A stretch of 64,000 nucleotides of DNA, from assembly GCA_037189845.1 (NCBI GenBank), contig JBBCIS010000008.1, forward strand, positions 248,001-312,000, written 5' to 3'. A program made the translations under genes and the position numbers. Shown piece after piece: positions 54,374 through 62,545 of this stretch (positions within the stretch are counted from its first letter, which is position 1; every line of letters begins with the position of its first letter). Below the pieces are notes generated by a model, which saw only the letters and a program-made list of their open reading frames with translations, ran no database searches and was not told where the DNA came from. This stretch comes from JAMLHH01 sp037189845. Lineage in GTDB: Bacteria > Bacteroidota > Bacteroidia > Chitinophagales > JADIYW01.

Positions 54374-55738
54374 GTGACACAAATACTATTGTTTTCAAAA
54401 GTGGATATTAAAAAGATCGAAAAAAGGAATAATGACATTATTGATGATTTTACAAGAAAATTTTCAAATGAGTTATTACCTATTGAAGTTGATTTTCGGA
54501 AAATTATACCTGAAATTAAAAGTGCAGAAAGACTTAGTCATTTAATTCATAGTTATCCCGCTAAGCTCTTAGTTCATATTCCATATTTTTTTTTAAATAA
54601 CACAAAATTTTCTCAAAAGGGAGACTGGATTTTAGATCCATTTTGTGGTAGTGGTACAGTTTTATTAGAAAGTTTAATAGCAGAAAAGAATTCATTGGGA
54701 GTTGATGCTAATCCTTTGGCCAGATTGATAAGCGAAGTTAAGGTGACAAGGTATAATGAAAATGATTTGACGTCAACATTGAACGAAATGATTACCGCAA
54801 TAGAACGAGTTCCCGAAAATAAAATAAACCCAGATGTTGTTAATTGTGATTATTGGTTTTCTAAGAATATACAAAGCCAATTGTCATCTATCTTGTATCA
54901 GATTAATAATATAGAAGATGAGTCTATTAGAAAGTTTATGACAGTATCTTTTTCGAATTGTGTAAAAAAGGTAAGTTATGCAGATCCTAGAATTTCTGTT
55001 CCGGTAAAATTAAATCCCGATAGATACGATTCTAAAAGTCTACAATATCAAAAGGTATTAGAAAAATTAAATGTTTTAGAGAATTATAATGTTTTGGATA
55101 AGTTTTATCAAATAGCAAATGATAATATAAATAGAATAAAAAGTTTTAATTCTAAAAAAAATAATATGACGTCAGCAGTTATTTCTGAAGATTCTCGCGA
55201 CTTAAGTAAAATAAAAGATAATTCTATTCAATTAATTATTACATCACCACCATATGCTGGTGCTCAAAAATATATAAGAGCTTCTAGCTTGAATATAGGA
55301 TGGACTCAATTAGCCCGAGTTAATGAATTAGTTATTTTAGATAGAAAAAATATTGGTAGAGAATCTTACAGCAAAAAAGAATGCTTTATTGAGAAAACAG
55401 GGATAGAAGATGCCGATTTATTGATAGAAAAAATATCTAAAATAAAACTGGAAAGAGCTGTTATTGTGAATAATTATCTAATTGAAATGCAAAAGTCACT
55501 AAAGGAAATGATTAGAGTGTTAAAAACAGATGGCTATCTTGTCCTTGTTGTTGGGAATAATATGGTATGTAATTTTGAATTCAATACTCAAGAATATTTA
55601 ACACAGTATATTTTAAGTAAGGGATTACAATTGCAATTTAAGCTAATTGATGATATAAAATCATATGGATTGATGACCAGGAGAAATAAAACAGCTGATA
55701 TTATATCAAGAGAATGGATACTAGTTTTTAAAAAGTAA
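54374..55738 (+). CDS. Site-specific DNA methyltransferase (N4-cytosine or N6-adenine), first gene of the AT-rich cassette
   Basis: The 454-residue protein carries an SAM-binding motif I, DPFCGSGT, at residues 88-95 and the catalytic motif IV, SPPY, at residues 291-294 (followed by AGAQKYI). SPPY indicates an exocyclic-amine methyltransferase. About 195 residues lie between the two motifs, which could be the target-recognition region. The start is GTG at 54374. It is followed by three more genes in the same direction with gaps of 7 bases and 1 base and a final overlap, so they form one operon. No restriction endonuclease domain is seen. The region is much more A+T-rich than kdsA just upstream, pointing to transfer. 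Confidence 0.88.
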   Translation: MTQILLFSKVDIKKIEKRNNDIIDDFTRKFSNELLPIEVDFRKIIPEIKSAERLSHLIHSYPAKLLVHIPYFFLNNTKFSQKGDWILDPFCGSGTVLLESLIAEKNSLGVDANPLARLISEVKVTRYNENDLTSTLNEMITAIERVPENKINPDVVNCDYWFSKNIQSQLSSILYQINNIEDESIRKFMTVSFSNCVKKVSYADPRISVPVKLNPDRYDSKSLQYQKVLEKLNVLENYNVLDKFYQIANDNINRIKSFNSKKNNMTSAVISEDSRDLSKIKDNSIQLIITSPPYAGAQKYIRASSLNIGWTQLARVNELVILDRKNIGRESYSKKECFIEKTGIEDADLLIEKISKIKLERAVIVNNYLIEMQKSLKEMIRVLKTDGYLVLVVGNNMVCNFEFNTQEYLTQYILSKGLQLQFKLIDDIKSYGLMTRRNKTADIISREWILVFKK

Positions 55739-55745
55739 TTAGTAA

Positions 55746-56744
55746 ATGAAAAACAACGATACTTTGCCATTGTATGATAAGCTTATGAAAAAGATATATG
55801 CTTATTATCAAACTATATGGAGAGATAAATGGAAAGAAGGAATTAGTGAAGAATGGCTTATGAATTTTGAGCATATTGATCCAGATACACTAGACAAAGA
55901 GAGAATTAATATGTTGTATCTTCTTTCTAAGTTTATGTATTTTGGAAATAATGAACTTAGACAACTACTAATTGCATTATATCGTGATCTTTTTAAATAT
56001 CCCATTATTGAAAAAATAAGACGAAATAATGGCGATACAGTAGACGTTGCATTTATCGAAAATGGATTTTATAATGAATTATATAAAACACGCTTTTTAG
56101 GTGTGGGTAATCCTTCCGAAAGTGGTGTCCATATGTTATATTATTTTAGGCAAGAACATAATTTACCAAAGGATTTTTTTATCCATTCAAGCGAAATTTT
56201 TTCTACGGTAAGCGTCTCAGATCAGGATCGTGATGGCAATATTAGAAAATATTTGAAATCGTCAATCGCTAACTCTGCCATTAATAGATATATCTTTATT
56301 GATGATTTCTGTGGAAGTGGCTCGCAGGCATCAAAATATTTAAAGCACATTGTTGAGAATATAAAATTTGAAAATCCAAATATAGAAGTACATTATTTAA
56401 TGCTATTTGCAACAGAGTTTGGGATTTCGGAGATACGTAAACTTAAAATTTTTGATAAAGTAGAAGCTGTTTTTACAATAGACGATACATTCAAAGCATA
56501 TTCTGACAATTCAAGATATTTTAGTCCAACACTAAATCTTGATCCGATAATAGATAAAGATTTTTCTAGGACAACAGCTAATAGTTATGGGGCTACTTTA
56601 TTTGTTGGAGCCCCGTTAGGATATAGAGATTGTCAACTATTATTAGGCTTATATCATAATACGCCAGATAATTCCTTGCCCATATTTTGGAGCCAGGAAA
56701 ATAGTTGGAAACCAATATTTAAACGATACCAAAAAATATACTAA
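55746..56744 (+). CDS. Phosphoribosyltransferase-like protein of the AT-rich cassette
   Basis: The 332-residue protein has a helical N-terminal region (about 10-90), then a phosphoribosyltransferase-like core. The PRPP-loop equivalent is YIFIDDFCGSGSQA (182-195): two acidic residues, then Gly-Ser-Gly. An upstream segment TRFLGVGNPSESGVHMLYY (115-133) and a long C-terminal strand-rich part fit an alpha/beta fold. Such PRTase-like proteins have been proposed as effectors in bacterial conflict systems (from memory, not verified). It is not an ordinary nucleotide-salvage enzyme by length. It sits between the methyltransferase and the large ATPase in one operon. Confidence 0.72.
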   Translation: MKNNDTLPLYDKLMKKIYAYYQTIWRDKWKEGISEEWLMNFEHIDPDTLDKERINMLYLLSKFMYFGNNELRQLLIALYRDLFKYPIIEKIRRNNGDTVDVAFIENGFYNELYKTRFLGVGNPSESGVHMLYYFRQEHNLPKDFFIHSSEIFSTVSVSDQDRDGNIRKYLKSSIANSAINRYIFIDDFCGSGSQASKYLKHIVENIKFENPNIEVHYLMLFATEFGISEIRKLKIFDKVEAVFTIDDTFKAYSDNSRYFSPTLNLDPIIDKDFSRTTANSYGATLFVGAPLGYRDCQLLLGLYHNTPDNSLPIFWSQENSWKPIFKRYQKIY

Positions 56745-56745
56745 A

Positions 56746-58827
56746 ATGATTAATGAGTTAGATAACCCTTTTAGTGTAACTAAGGCTACCGAGTTTTCCG
56801 ATATAGAAATAAAAGAGTATTGGGTTAATTTCAATCCCAAAGAAGATGTATCAATAGATACTATTCTTAATCCTAATGAATATATGCCAAAATATATCAT
56901 TGGAGGCAAGGGATGTGGAAAAACGCATATATTACGATATTTTTCATTTCCTCTTCAGAAAATAAAATATTCAAATGATATTTCTTTAGTCTTAAGTAAT
57001 GATAAATACATAGGACTATATTCGATATTGAATGGCCTAAATTCAAGCCGCTTTGACGGTAAAGGTATCGATGAGTCGCAATGGTCGTCAATATTTGAGT
57101 ATTATTTTGAGCTTTATATATGTGATAAACTTTTGCATGCAATCAAAGAAATATTTACAGCATTACAGTTGAATGCTGTAACAAAAATTCAGTTTGTAAA
57201 AAGTGTATTGGCGATTTTTAGAAATTACAAAGCCCTTGATGATATCATGTCACTTGATGGTTTAATAGAGTTTTTGTTTGATTTGAGAAATAAAATTGAT
57301 TCGGAAATTTTAAATGCTGCATTTACAAGAAAGCTGAATTACGAAGAAGTTAAAATTTTATTTTCTCCAAGTGATTTGATTTTTGGCATTCCTAATATCA
57401 TTGCATCAATTGTACCATCTTTTTCTGGAGTAAAGTTCATTTATATTTTAGACGAATATGAGAAGTTGTTTGAGTGGCAGAAAAAGTTCATAAATACTTT
57501 GGTATGGGACAAAAAGACACCTGTTACCTTTTGGATTGGAGCAAGACGATATGGTTATACAACAAGAGAAACCAAGTCAGGAGAATCCATGAAAAATGGG
57601 TCAGAGTTTCAAGAAGTAAATCTTGATGAAATTATTAGAAGTAACGATGATATATATAGAAAATTTGCACATAAGCTATATACAAGTAGATTAGATAAAT
57701 ATTATCTATCAAAAAATATTAGAACTGATTTAGAAATATTAAGCAAACGGTTTTGTGACAAATTTGAAAAAAATAATGATGATAAAATAATATCTGAGAT
57801 TATTGCAAAAAATAAAAACAAGGAATTTAAGCACATAAAGGAATTAAGAAAAAAGCTTGAAACAGCAATCAGAGAGAAGCAAGCTTTAGAATTGAAATCT
57901 AATGAACAAGTTGATGAAGTAATAAATCAGATTAAATTTAATACAGATAATAATCCTCTCGAATTAAAATATAAAACATTTCTTTTTTATCAATTATGGT
58001 ATAGGGCATATCGAGGAAGTCAATCTGAAAAAAAACTCTCCAATATGATTGATATATTAAACTTTATAAATGAAGAATATTCAAAATTAAAAAATGGGGA
58101 GAAAGGATCATTTGATGATATTAGAGAAAAACGGAAAAAGGATTTTATTGCGCAATTAACAAAGGAAAATAATGTTAAGAATACTGAGCATTCTGGTGTA
58201 GATCGGTTTGTAGAACTTTCGCAGGGTAATCCAAGGACATTTATTTTAATTCTGAAGAAAGTAATAGAATATTCAAAAATCCGTGGAGAACGTCCATTGG
58301 AAGATGGAAGTACTATCTCTTTGGACTCACAATATATGGCGGTTTATGATACAGCGAAATGGTTTTATGAGGATGCAGAGGTGTTTGATATAAAAGGCAA
58401 ACACATGTATGCGTCTTTAAAATACCTAACAGAATATCTAATGTTGGAAAGATTCTGTGATAAGCCTGTAGATACGACAATTTCCTGCTTTTACATAAAA
58501 GAAGAAGACCAATCTGAAAAAGCTATCAATATTATTGAACTAATGAAAGTACATTCTGTCCTAATCGAAGATCCTAATGGACGACTTGGTAAAAACTCAG
58601 GTATAAAAGAAAGACTATTTCAGCTGAATAAAGTTCTCGCTCCACTTTGGAATTTGCCTATTGCAGAGAGAGGTACAATTTATTTAAAGAAGGATATAGC
58701 GGAATCAATTTTCAATTCAGAATATAGTAATGATTTTGAATCTTTTTATAATAAAAGAAAAGGGCAATTGAATGCTCCTGATTTTATAAAATCTAAAGGT
58801 TTGAATGAAGAAATTACACTCTTTTAA
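56746..58827 (+). CDS. Large ORC/Cdc6-like P-loop ATPase of the AT-rich cassette
   Basis: The 693-residue protein has Walker A GGKGCGKT at residues 53-60 and Walker B FIYILDEYE at 231-239. The pattern and spacing recall ORC-CDC6/STAND-like AAA ATPases. A charged helical middle (about 345-470) may act as a hinge or sensor, and the sequence FVELSQGNPRTFILILKKVIEYSK resembles the helical-bundle region of such ATPases. The C-terminal 150 residues are mixed alpha/beta. It may be a sensor or regulator of the cassette. The start is one base after the preceding stop codon. Confidence 0.75.
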   Translation: MINELDNPFSVTKATEFSDIEIKEYWVNFNPKEDVSIDTILNPNEYMPKYIIGGKGCGKTHILRYFSFPLQKIKYSNDISLVLSNDKYIGLYSILNGLNSSRFDGKGIDESQWSSIFEYYFELYICDKLLHAIKEIFTALQLNAVTKIQFVKSVLAIFRNYKALDDIMSLDGLIEFLFDLRNKIDSEILNAAFTRKLNYEEVKILFSPSDLIFGIPNIIASIVPSFSGVKFIYILDEYEKLFEWQKKFINTLVWDKKTPVTFWIGARRYGYTTRETKSGESMKNGSEFQEVNLDEIIRSNDDIYRKFAHKLYTSRLDKYYLSKNIRTDLEILSKRFCDKFEKNNDDKIISEIIAKNKNKEFKHIKELRKKLETAIREKQALELKSNEQVDEVINQIKFNTDNNPLELKYKTFLFYQLWYRAYRGSQSEKKLSNMIDILNFINEEYSKLKNGEKGSFDDIREKRKKDFIAQLTKENNVKNTEHSGVDRFVELSQGNPRTFILILKKVIEYSKIRGERPLEDGSTISLDSQYMAVYDTAKWFYEDAEVFDIKGKHMYASLKYLTEYLMLERFCDKPVDTTISCFYIKEEDQSEKAINIIELMKVHSVLIEDPNGRLGKNSGIKERLFQLNKVLAPLWNLPIAERGTIYLKKDIAESIFNSEYSNDFESFYNKRKGQLNAPDFIKSKGLNEEITLF

Positions 58828-59752
58828 AACGAGTAAAATGGATTATACAATTTTTTATAAAAGCAGTTTTGAAAATGGAGATATAGATTGTGGGACTGGA
58901 TATGATTTATTTTTCTCTGGATATGATGATTGTGAACGCACGAAGTCAATATTCGACAAAATAAAATCTACAAGAAAGATTTGGATAAATTTCCCTCATT
59001 ATGGTCTAACTGTTAATGAAGATAATGTTTTCACTCATCAATCATACAAGGAAGATGAATTTCTTATTAGCTTGGTATCTGATATTGATATTCAACCTGC
59101 AACGAAAATATGTGTTGATATTACAGGGTTTATCAGACCTCATTTAATTTTCTTTATTAAGCTATTGCATTTAAAAGGTATAAAAAAGGTTGATTTTTTG
59201 TATTCTGAGCCTATTCACTATTCAAATGCCGAAGACACTACTTTCTCGGGTTTCATAAGCGATGTAAGATTAATTGAAGGTTGTGGCTCATTAATAAACA
59301 ATCCTAATACTGATAATGATATTATGATTATTGCAGCGGGTTATGATGATAACCTAATTGCAAAAATATCTCAATCAAAATCAAAGATAAAAAACAAGTA
59401 TTACATATTGGGATTTCCATCGTTGCAGGCAGACATGTATCAAGAAAACATTTTAAAACTATACCATGCTAAAGAGTCGATTGGAGAGATTGTTCCTCGG
59501 TATGCTCCAGCATTTGACCCATTTGTTACAGCTCAGGCTATTAGTGATATAATTGATGAAAACCCTAACTATTCAAATATCTATTTGAGTCCACTTTCTA
59601 CAAAGCCTCAAACTTTAGGAATTGCGTTATATTATTTGTGGAACTTTGTAACTAAGCCAATAAATATAATATTTCCCTACAGTAATAAGTATTACCCTAA
59701 AACAGCACACGGAATCAAAAAAACATGGAAATATACGCTTGAATTGCCTTAA
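58805..59752 (+). CDS. Unknown Rossmann-like protein, last gene of the AT-rich cassette
   Basis: The 315-residue product overlaps the ATPase gene by 23 bases; an alternative Met at 58838 would remove the overlap. It is alpha/beta in character, with the strand-rich CVDITGFIRPHLIFFIKLL and KKVDFLYSEPIHY, later DIMIIAAGYDDNL and YYILGFPSLQADMY. The alternation of hydrophobic strands and helices suggests a Rossmann-like or nucleoside-binding fold. No family is recognised. It ends the operon, and the next 450 bases are non-coding. A sensor, hydrolase or immunity function are all possible. Confidence 0.7.
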   Translation: MKKLHSFKTSKMDYTIFYKSSFENGDIDCGTGYDLFFSGYDDCERTKSIFDKIKSTRKIWINFPHYGLTVNEDNVFTHQSYKEDEFLISLVSDIDIQPATKICVDITGFIRPHLIFFIKLLHLKGIKKVDFLYSEPIHYSNAEDTTFSGFISDVRLIEGCGSLINNPNTDNDIMIIAAGYDDNLIAKISQSKSKIKNKYYILGFPSLQADMYQENILKLYHAKESIGEIVPRYAPAFDPFVTAQAISDIIDENPNYSNIYLSPLSTKPQTLGIALYYLWNFVTKPINIIFPYSNKYYPKTAHGIKKTWKYTLELP

Positions 59753-60200
59753 TACACCACTAGGACAACTGATATCAAACTCACCCCCTCATCCTCTACT
59801 TGTTAATAATTCTTCAGGCTGAGAAGTTGTCTTGATTACTGAGCATGTATTCCATGATATGATTCTTGGTTCTCTTCTTCCAATTCCTTATATTTGCAGA
59901 ATTGACTATAAATCAAACTGAATGAACTAAAAAACAATAAATAGACATATAACAATATAGCGTTTCGCTTAAAAATTTCCTGTTCAGAAAATACGACCAA
60001 ACATTTCAAACAGTACGGGAAGTGAAAGTGGAAGCGCCTGCGGAATAGCGCGGGCGTTCCTTTTTGCTTTGTACTGTGCCTTTGGTCGGGCTTTCTGAAC
60101 AAGCAATGGGAATCAGCCCGCGTTCTTTTTTGTCATAATCATAAGAAAGAAAGGGGCAAAGTGAAACGAATAACATCGTAAACACTTTAAATCCTTAACT
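59753..60200. other. Long intergenic region with G+C-rich structured block
   Basis: This gap of about 450 bases separates the two accessory cassettes. Its first half is A+T-rich and featureless. The second half (about 60026-60135) is strikingly G+C-rich with the self-complementary pieces GCGCC...GGGCG and repeated CCCGCG/CGGGC blocks, ending in a T run (GTTCTTTTTTG). It could be a structured leader or terminator. The frame on the minus strand here is not convincing as a gene. No tRNA found. Confidence 0.55.
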
Positions 60201-60554
60201 ATGTTTAAAAACACTTTCTCTTTTGAAGGTCGTATCCGAAGATTGGAGTACGGACTTTCTCACATCATCGGAGCTTTTTCTCTCTACGCACTTTTCTTGA
60301 TTTTCGCATTGACCGCAGTATCAGTAAATGCTGATGCAGAGAATCTTACACCTGTTATTTATCTCCTGTATATTCCATATCTGCTGTTTATATGGGCGCA
60401 AGGGGCTAAAAGATGCCACGATTTAGGCCACAGCGGCTGGTGGCAGCTTATTCCGTTTTACGGATTGTGGATGACGTTTCAGGACGGGCAGCACGGCGGA
60501 AATGAATATGGAGAAAATCCTAAAGGAATCGGAAATCATCAATCATTAAATTAA
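60201..60554 (+). CDS. DUF805 membrane protein
   Basis: The 117-residue protein matches DUF805: an N-terminal FEGRIRRLEYGLSHIIG segment, two to three transmembrane helices in residues 17-75, a conserved AKRCHDLGHSGWWQLIPFYGLW, and a Gly/Asn-rich tail ending EYGENPKGIGNH. It is a small inner-membrane protein of unknown role. It is the first gene of the GTPase cassette, ten bases upstream of the next gene. Confidence 0.92.
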   Translation: MFKNTFSFEGRIRRLEYGLSHIIGAFSLYALFLIFALTAVSVNADAENLTPVIYLLYIPYLLFIWAQGAKRCHDLGHSGWWQLIPFYGLWMTFQDGQHGGNEYGENPKGIGNHQSLN

Positions 60555-60563
60555 TCTTCACAC

Positions 60564-61604
60564 ATGAGTAAAAAATCTATTACTGTAACAGATCTGTTTC
60601 TGGCTGTTTTGGCCGTATTGCTAATCAGCGTAAGCTTTTATCAAACCTGGCTGGGCCTCGAACAAATTTTCGGAGGCAGCTCGCTGGTAGTTGCCCTGGT
60701 ACTTTCTTTAATATTGCTGTTTCTTTTATGGCAAATCCGGCTTGCCAAGACACGAGGGAACTCAGCGAGCTCTCTGAGCTGGATTTATTTCTTCTTTGCA
60801 TCTTTTTGTTTCATTGCCAACTTCAACGCTTTGTATACAAGGTTTATGAGGACTGATATCTACACAACAGAACTGAGAGATATCAATGAAAAATTCAACA
60901 ATCTGGAGACCGACGTAGAAGCTAAACTCAGCTATTCGGTAGCTGATGCAAAAACCAGACAAGCAATCAGAAGTGAAATCAATCTGCTGAAGATTCAGAT
61001 AACCGATCCCAAGAATACTGGTATTGGCACAGAAGCCCGCCAAATTATTGGTCGTATTGAAAAACTGATAGGGAAGAAGATTACGCCGCTTACACCTATA
61101 AATCAATCTCCATCAGGCTACGAAGACTTAGCCAACAGAATGGAAGAGCAAATTATTCAGATGGTATATAATCTCTCGACAGAAGAAAAAAACCTGATGA
61201 CAGACATTAATAATGCTGTATTGAAATGGAACAAGGATATACAAAGCCTGCTGTTGCTGTCTCAAAAAGAAATAGACGACATGGCACAAGGGCAGGTCGA
61301 TAAGGCATTGACAGAATACAACAAGTTAGGTAACCGGGCACATCAGATCCTGGGTGACGAGAAGTTTAAATTTGTACCGATTCACTCCAAAACACAGGAG
61401 GTTGGTAAAATCGGTTATGCATTTGACCATGCGATTAAGCACTTCGGAATGTTTCAGTTTGTGGTATTAGCAGGATGTATTTTATTGGATTTCGGGATTA
61501 TGCTGATTATTCTGCTGATGCCGACTGAAAATACTGTTAACAATAGCAGTGGAAGTGTCTTCAATAACAAACGTAGCGGTAAAACTTTAATTCCTAATAA
61601 TTAA
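60564..61604 (+). CDS. Membrane protein with coiled-coil periplasmic or cytoplasmic domain
   Basis: The 346-residue protein has three N-terminal transmembrane segments (about 8-28, 39-60, 70-92). A charged helical region follows (95-290) with heptad-like stretches such as ELRDINEKFNNLETDVEAKL and EARQIIGRIEKLIGKK, and one transmembrane segment closes it (about 297-320). The C-terminal tail NNSSGSVFNNKRSGK is short and polar. It probably forms a membrane anchor or channel-like scaffold for the GTPase encoded next, eight bases later. No family was recognised. Confidence 0.8.
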   Translation: MSKKSITVTDLFLAVLAVLLISVSFYQTWLGLEQIFGGSSLVVALVLSLILLFLLWQIRLAKTRGNSASSLSWIYFFFASFCFIANFNALYTRFMRTDIYTTELRDINEKFNNLETDVEAKLSYSVADAKTRQAIRSEINLLKIQITDPKNTGIGTEARQIIGRIEKLIGKKITPLTPINQSPSGYEDLANRMEEQIIQMVYNLSTEEKNLMTDINNAVLKWNKDIQSLLLLSQKEIDDMAQGQVDKALTEYNKLGNRAHQILGDEKFKFVPIHSKTQEVGKIGYAFDHAIKHFGMFQFVVLAGCILLDFGIMLIILLMPTENTVNNSSGSVFNNKRSGKTLIPNN

Positions 61605-61612
61605 TTCCCAAT

Positions 61613-62545
61613 ATGAATAACGATAATGAAAATCTGAAACCTTTGTCATTGGACAATGAAGAAGAGTTGAAACCACTCTCATTTGAAACAAAAAATAAAA
61701 TAAGCAACGATGATTTTGTTCCTATTGCGAAAGCAACCAGCAATGATATCAAAAACAAGGACAGTAATTTTGTATTCTTTTTTGGTGATGCAGGAACTGG
61801 CAAATCTGTTATTTTATCAGCAATGCTTTACTATATGCGTTCTCAGGTAGGAGTTATCCGTCCCAAATTAGGAACGCCAAATACAAAAGAAGCTCAGGTT
61901 TTATTGTCAGACTTTTTTGAAAATATCAGACAAGGAATATTACCCAACAGGAGTGACAGAGACAGAGTCATTCGTTTGGATTTAGTTTTTGAGCCTAACA
62001 ACAAATCCTCAAAAGTTCCTCCTGTCAATCTGACTTTCTTAGAAATGTCCGGCGAAAATCATAAAGAAATTAAACGGGGAGGGAATTACCATAGCAGCAT
62101 TGAATCATATCTCAATGCTAACATTCCTCTTACTTTTATTATGGTGACAAGTTTTGAATCTGCTCATAAAGATGATGTCCTCATCAATGAATTTTTAGAT
62201 GAGCTGGAAAGAAAAAATAAAAACCTGAAATCTGTAAACGCAATTCTTATTGTTTCCAAATGGGATAAATCGGGTAGGACAGATGTAGATAATACAGAAG
62301 AATTGGACAGCTTTATTTACGAAAGACTTCCAATGACTGCACAAAGAATTGACACTTACGGATTGAGTAAAACCTATTTCACCATTGGCAGTATTGTAAA
62401 CAGTGAAGGTCTTGATAAAATCAATTTATTGAATCTGAGTACAGCAGAGGTTTTATCAAAATGGTTGTATCGAAGCATTGTTGGCTACGATTTGGATTAT
62501 GAAGGAACATTTTGGGAACGTATTAAATTCAGCTTTACAAATTAA
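61613..62545 (+). CDS. P-loop GTPase of a membrane-linked cassette
   Basis: The 310-residue protein has a disordered N-terminal part with two LKPLS repeats (residues 8-24). The GTPase-like core begins around residue 50: Walker A GDAGTGKS (58-65), a switch II-like EMSGE (144-148) in place of the usual DxxG, and SKWD (215-218) in place of NKxD. The pattern indicates a diverged TRAFAC-like GTPase. Together with the coiled-coil neighbour, it recalls predicted GTPase-based conflict systems (from memory). It overlaps the next gene by one base. Confidence 0.82.
   Translation: MNNDNENLKPLSLDNEEELKPLSFETKNKISNDDFVPIAKATSNDIKNKDSNFVFFFGDAGTGKSVILSAMLYYMRSQVGVIRPKLGTPNTKEAQVLLSDFFENIRQGILPNRSDRDRVIRLDLVFEPNNKSSKVPPVNLTFLEMSGENHKEIKRGGNYHSSIESYLNANIPLTFIMVTSFESAHKDDVLINEFLDELERKNKNLKSVNAILIVSKWDKSGRTDVDNTEELDSFIYERLPMTAQRIDTYGLSKTYFTIGSIVNSEGLDKINLLNLSTAEVLSKWLYRSIVGYDLDYEGTFWERIKFSFTN

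Noticed and set aside
54374..55738. Complete restriction-modification system
   Set aside because: A methyltransferase is present but no partner shows a PD-(D/E)xK, HNH or other nuclease motif that I can see, so a classical restriction system is not supported.
59836..60102. 88-codon minus-strand frame in the gap before the DUF805 gene
   Set aside because: Composition shifts sharply within the frame and it follows the structured block; no family or start context.
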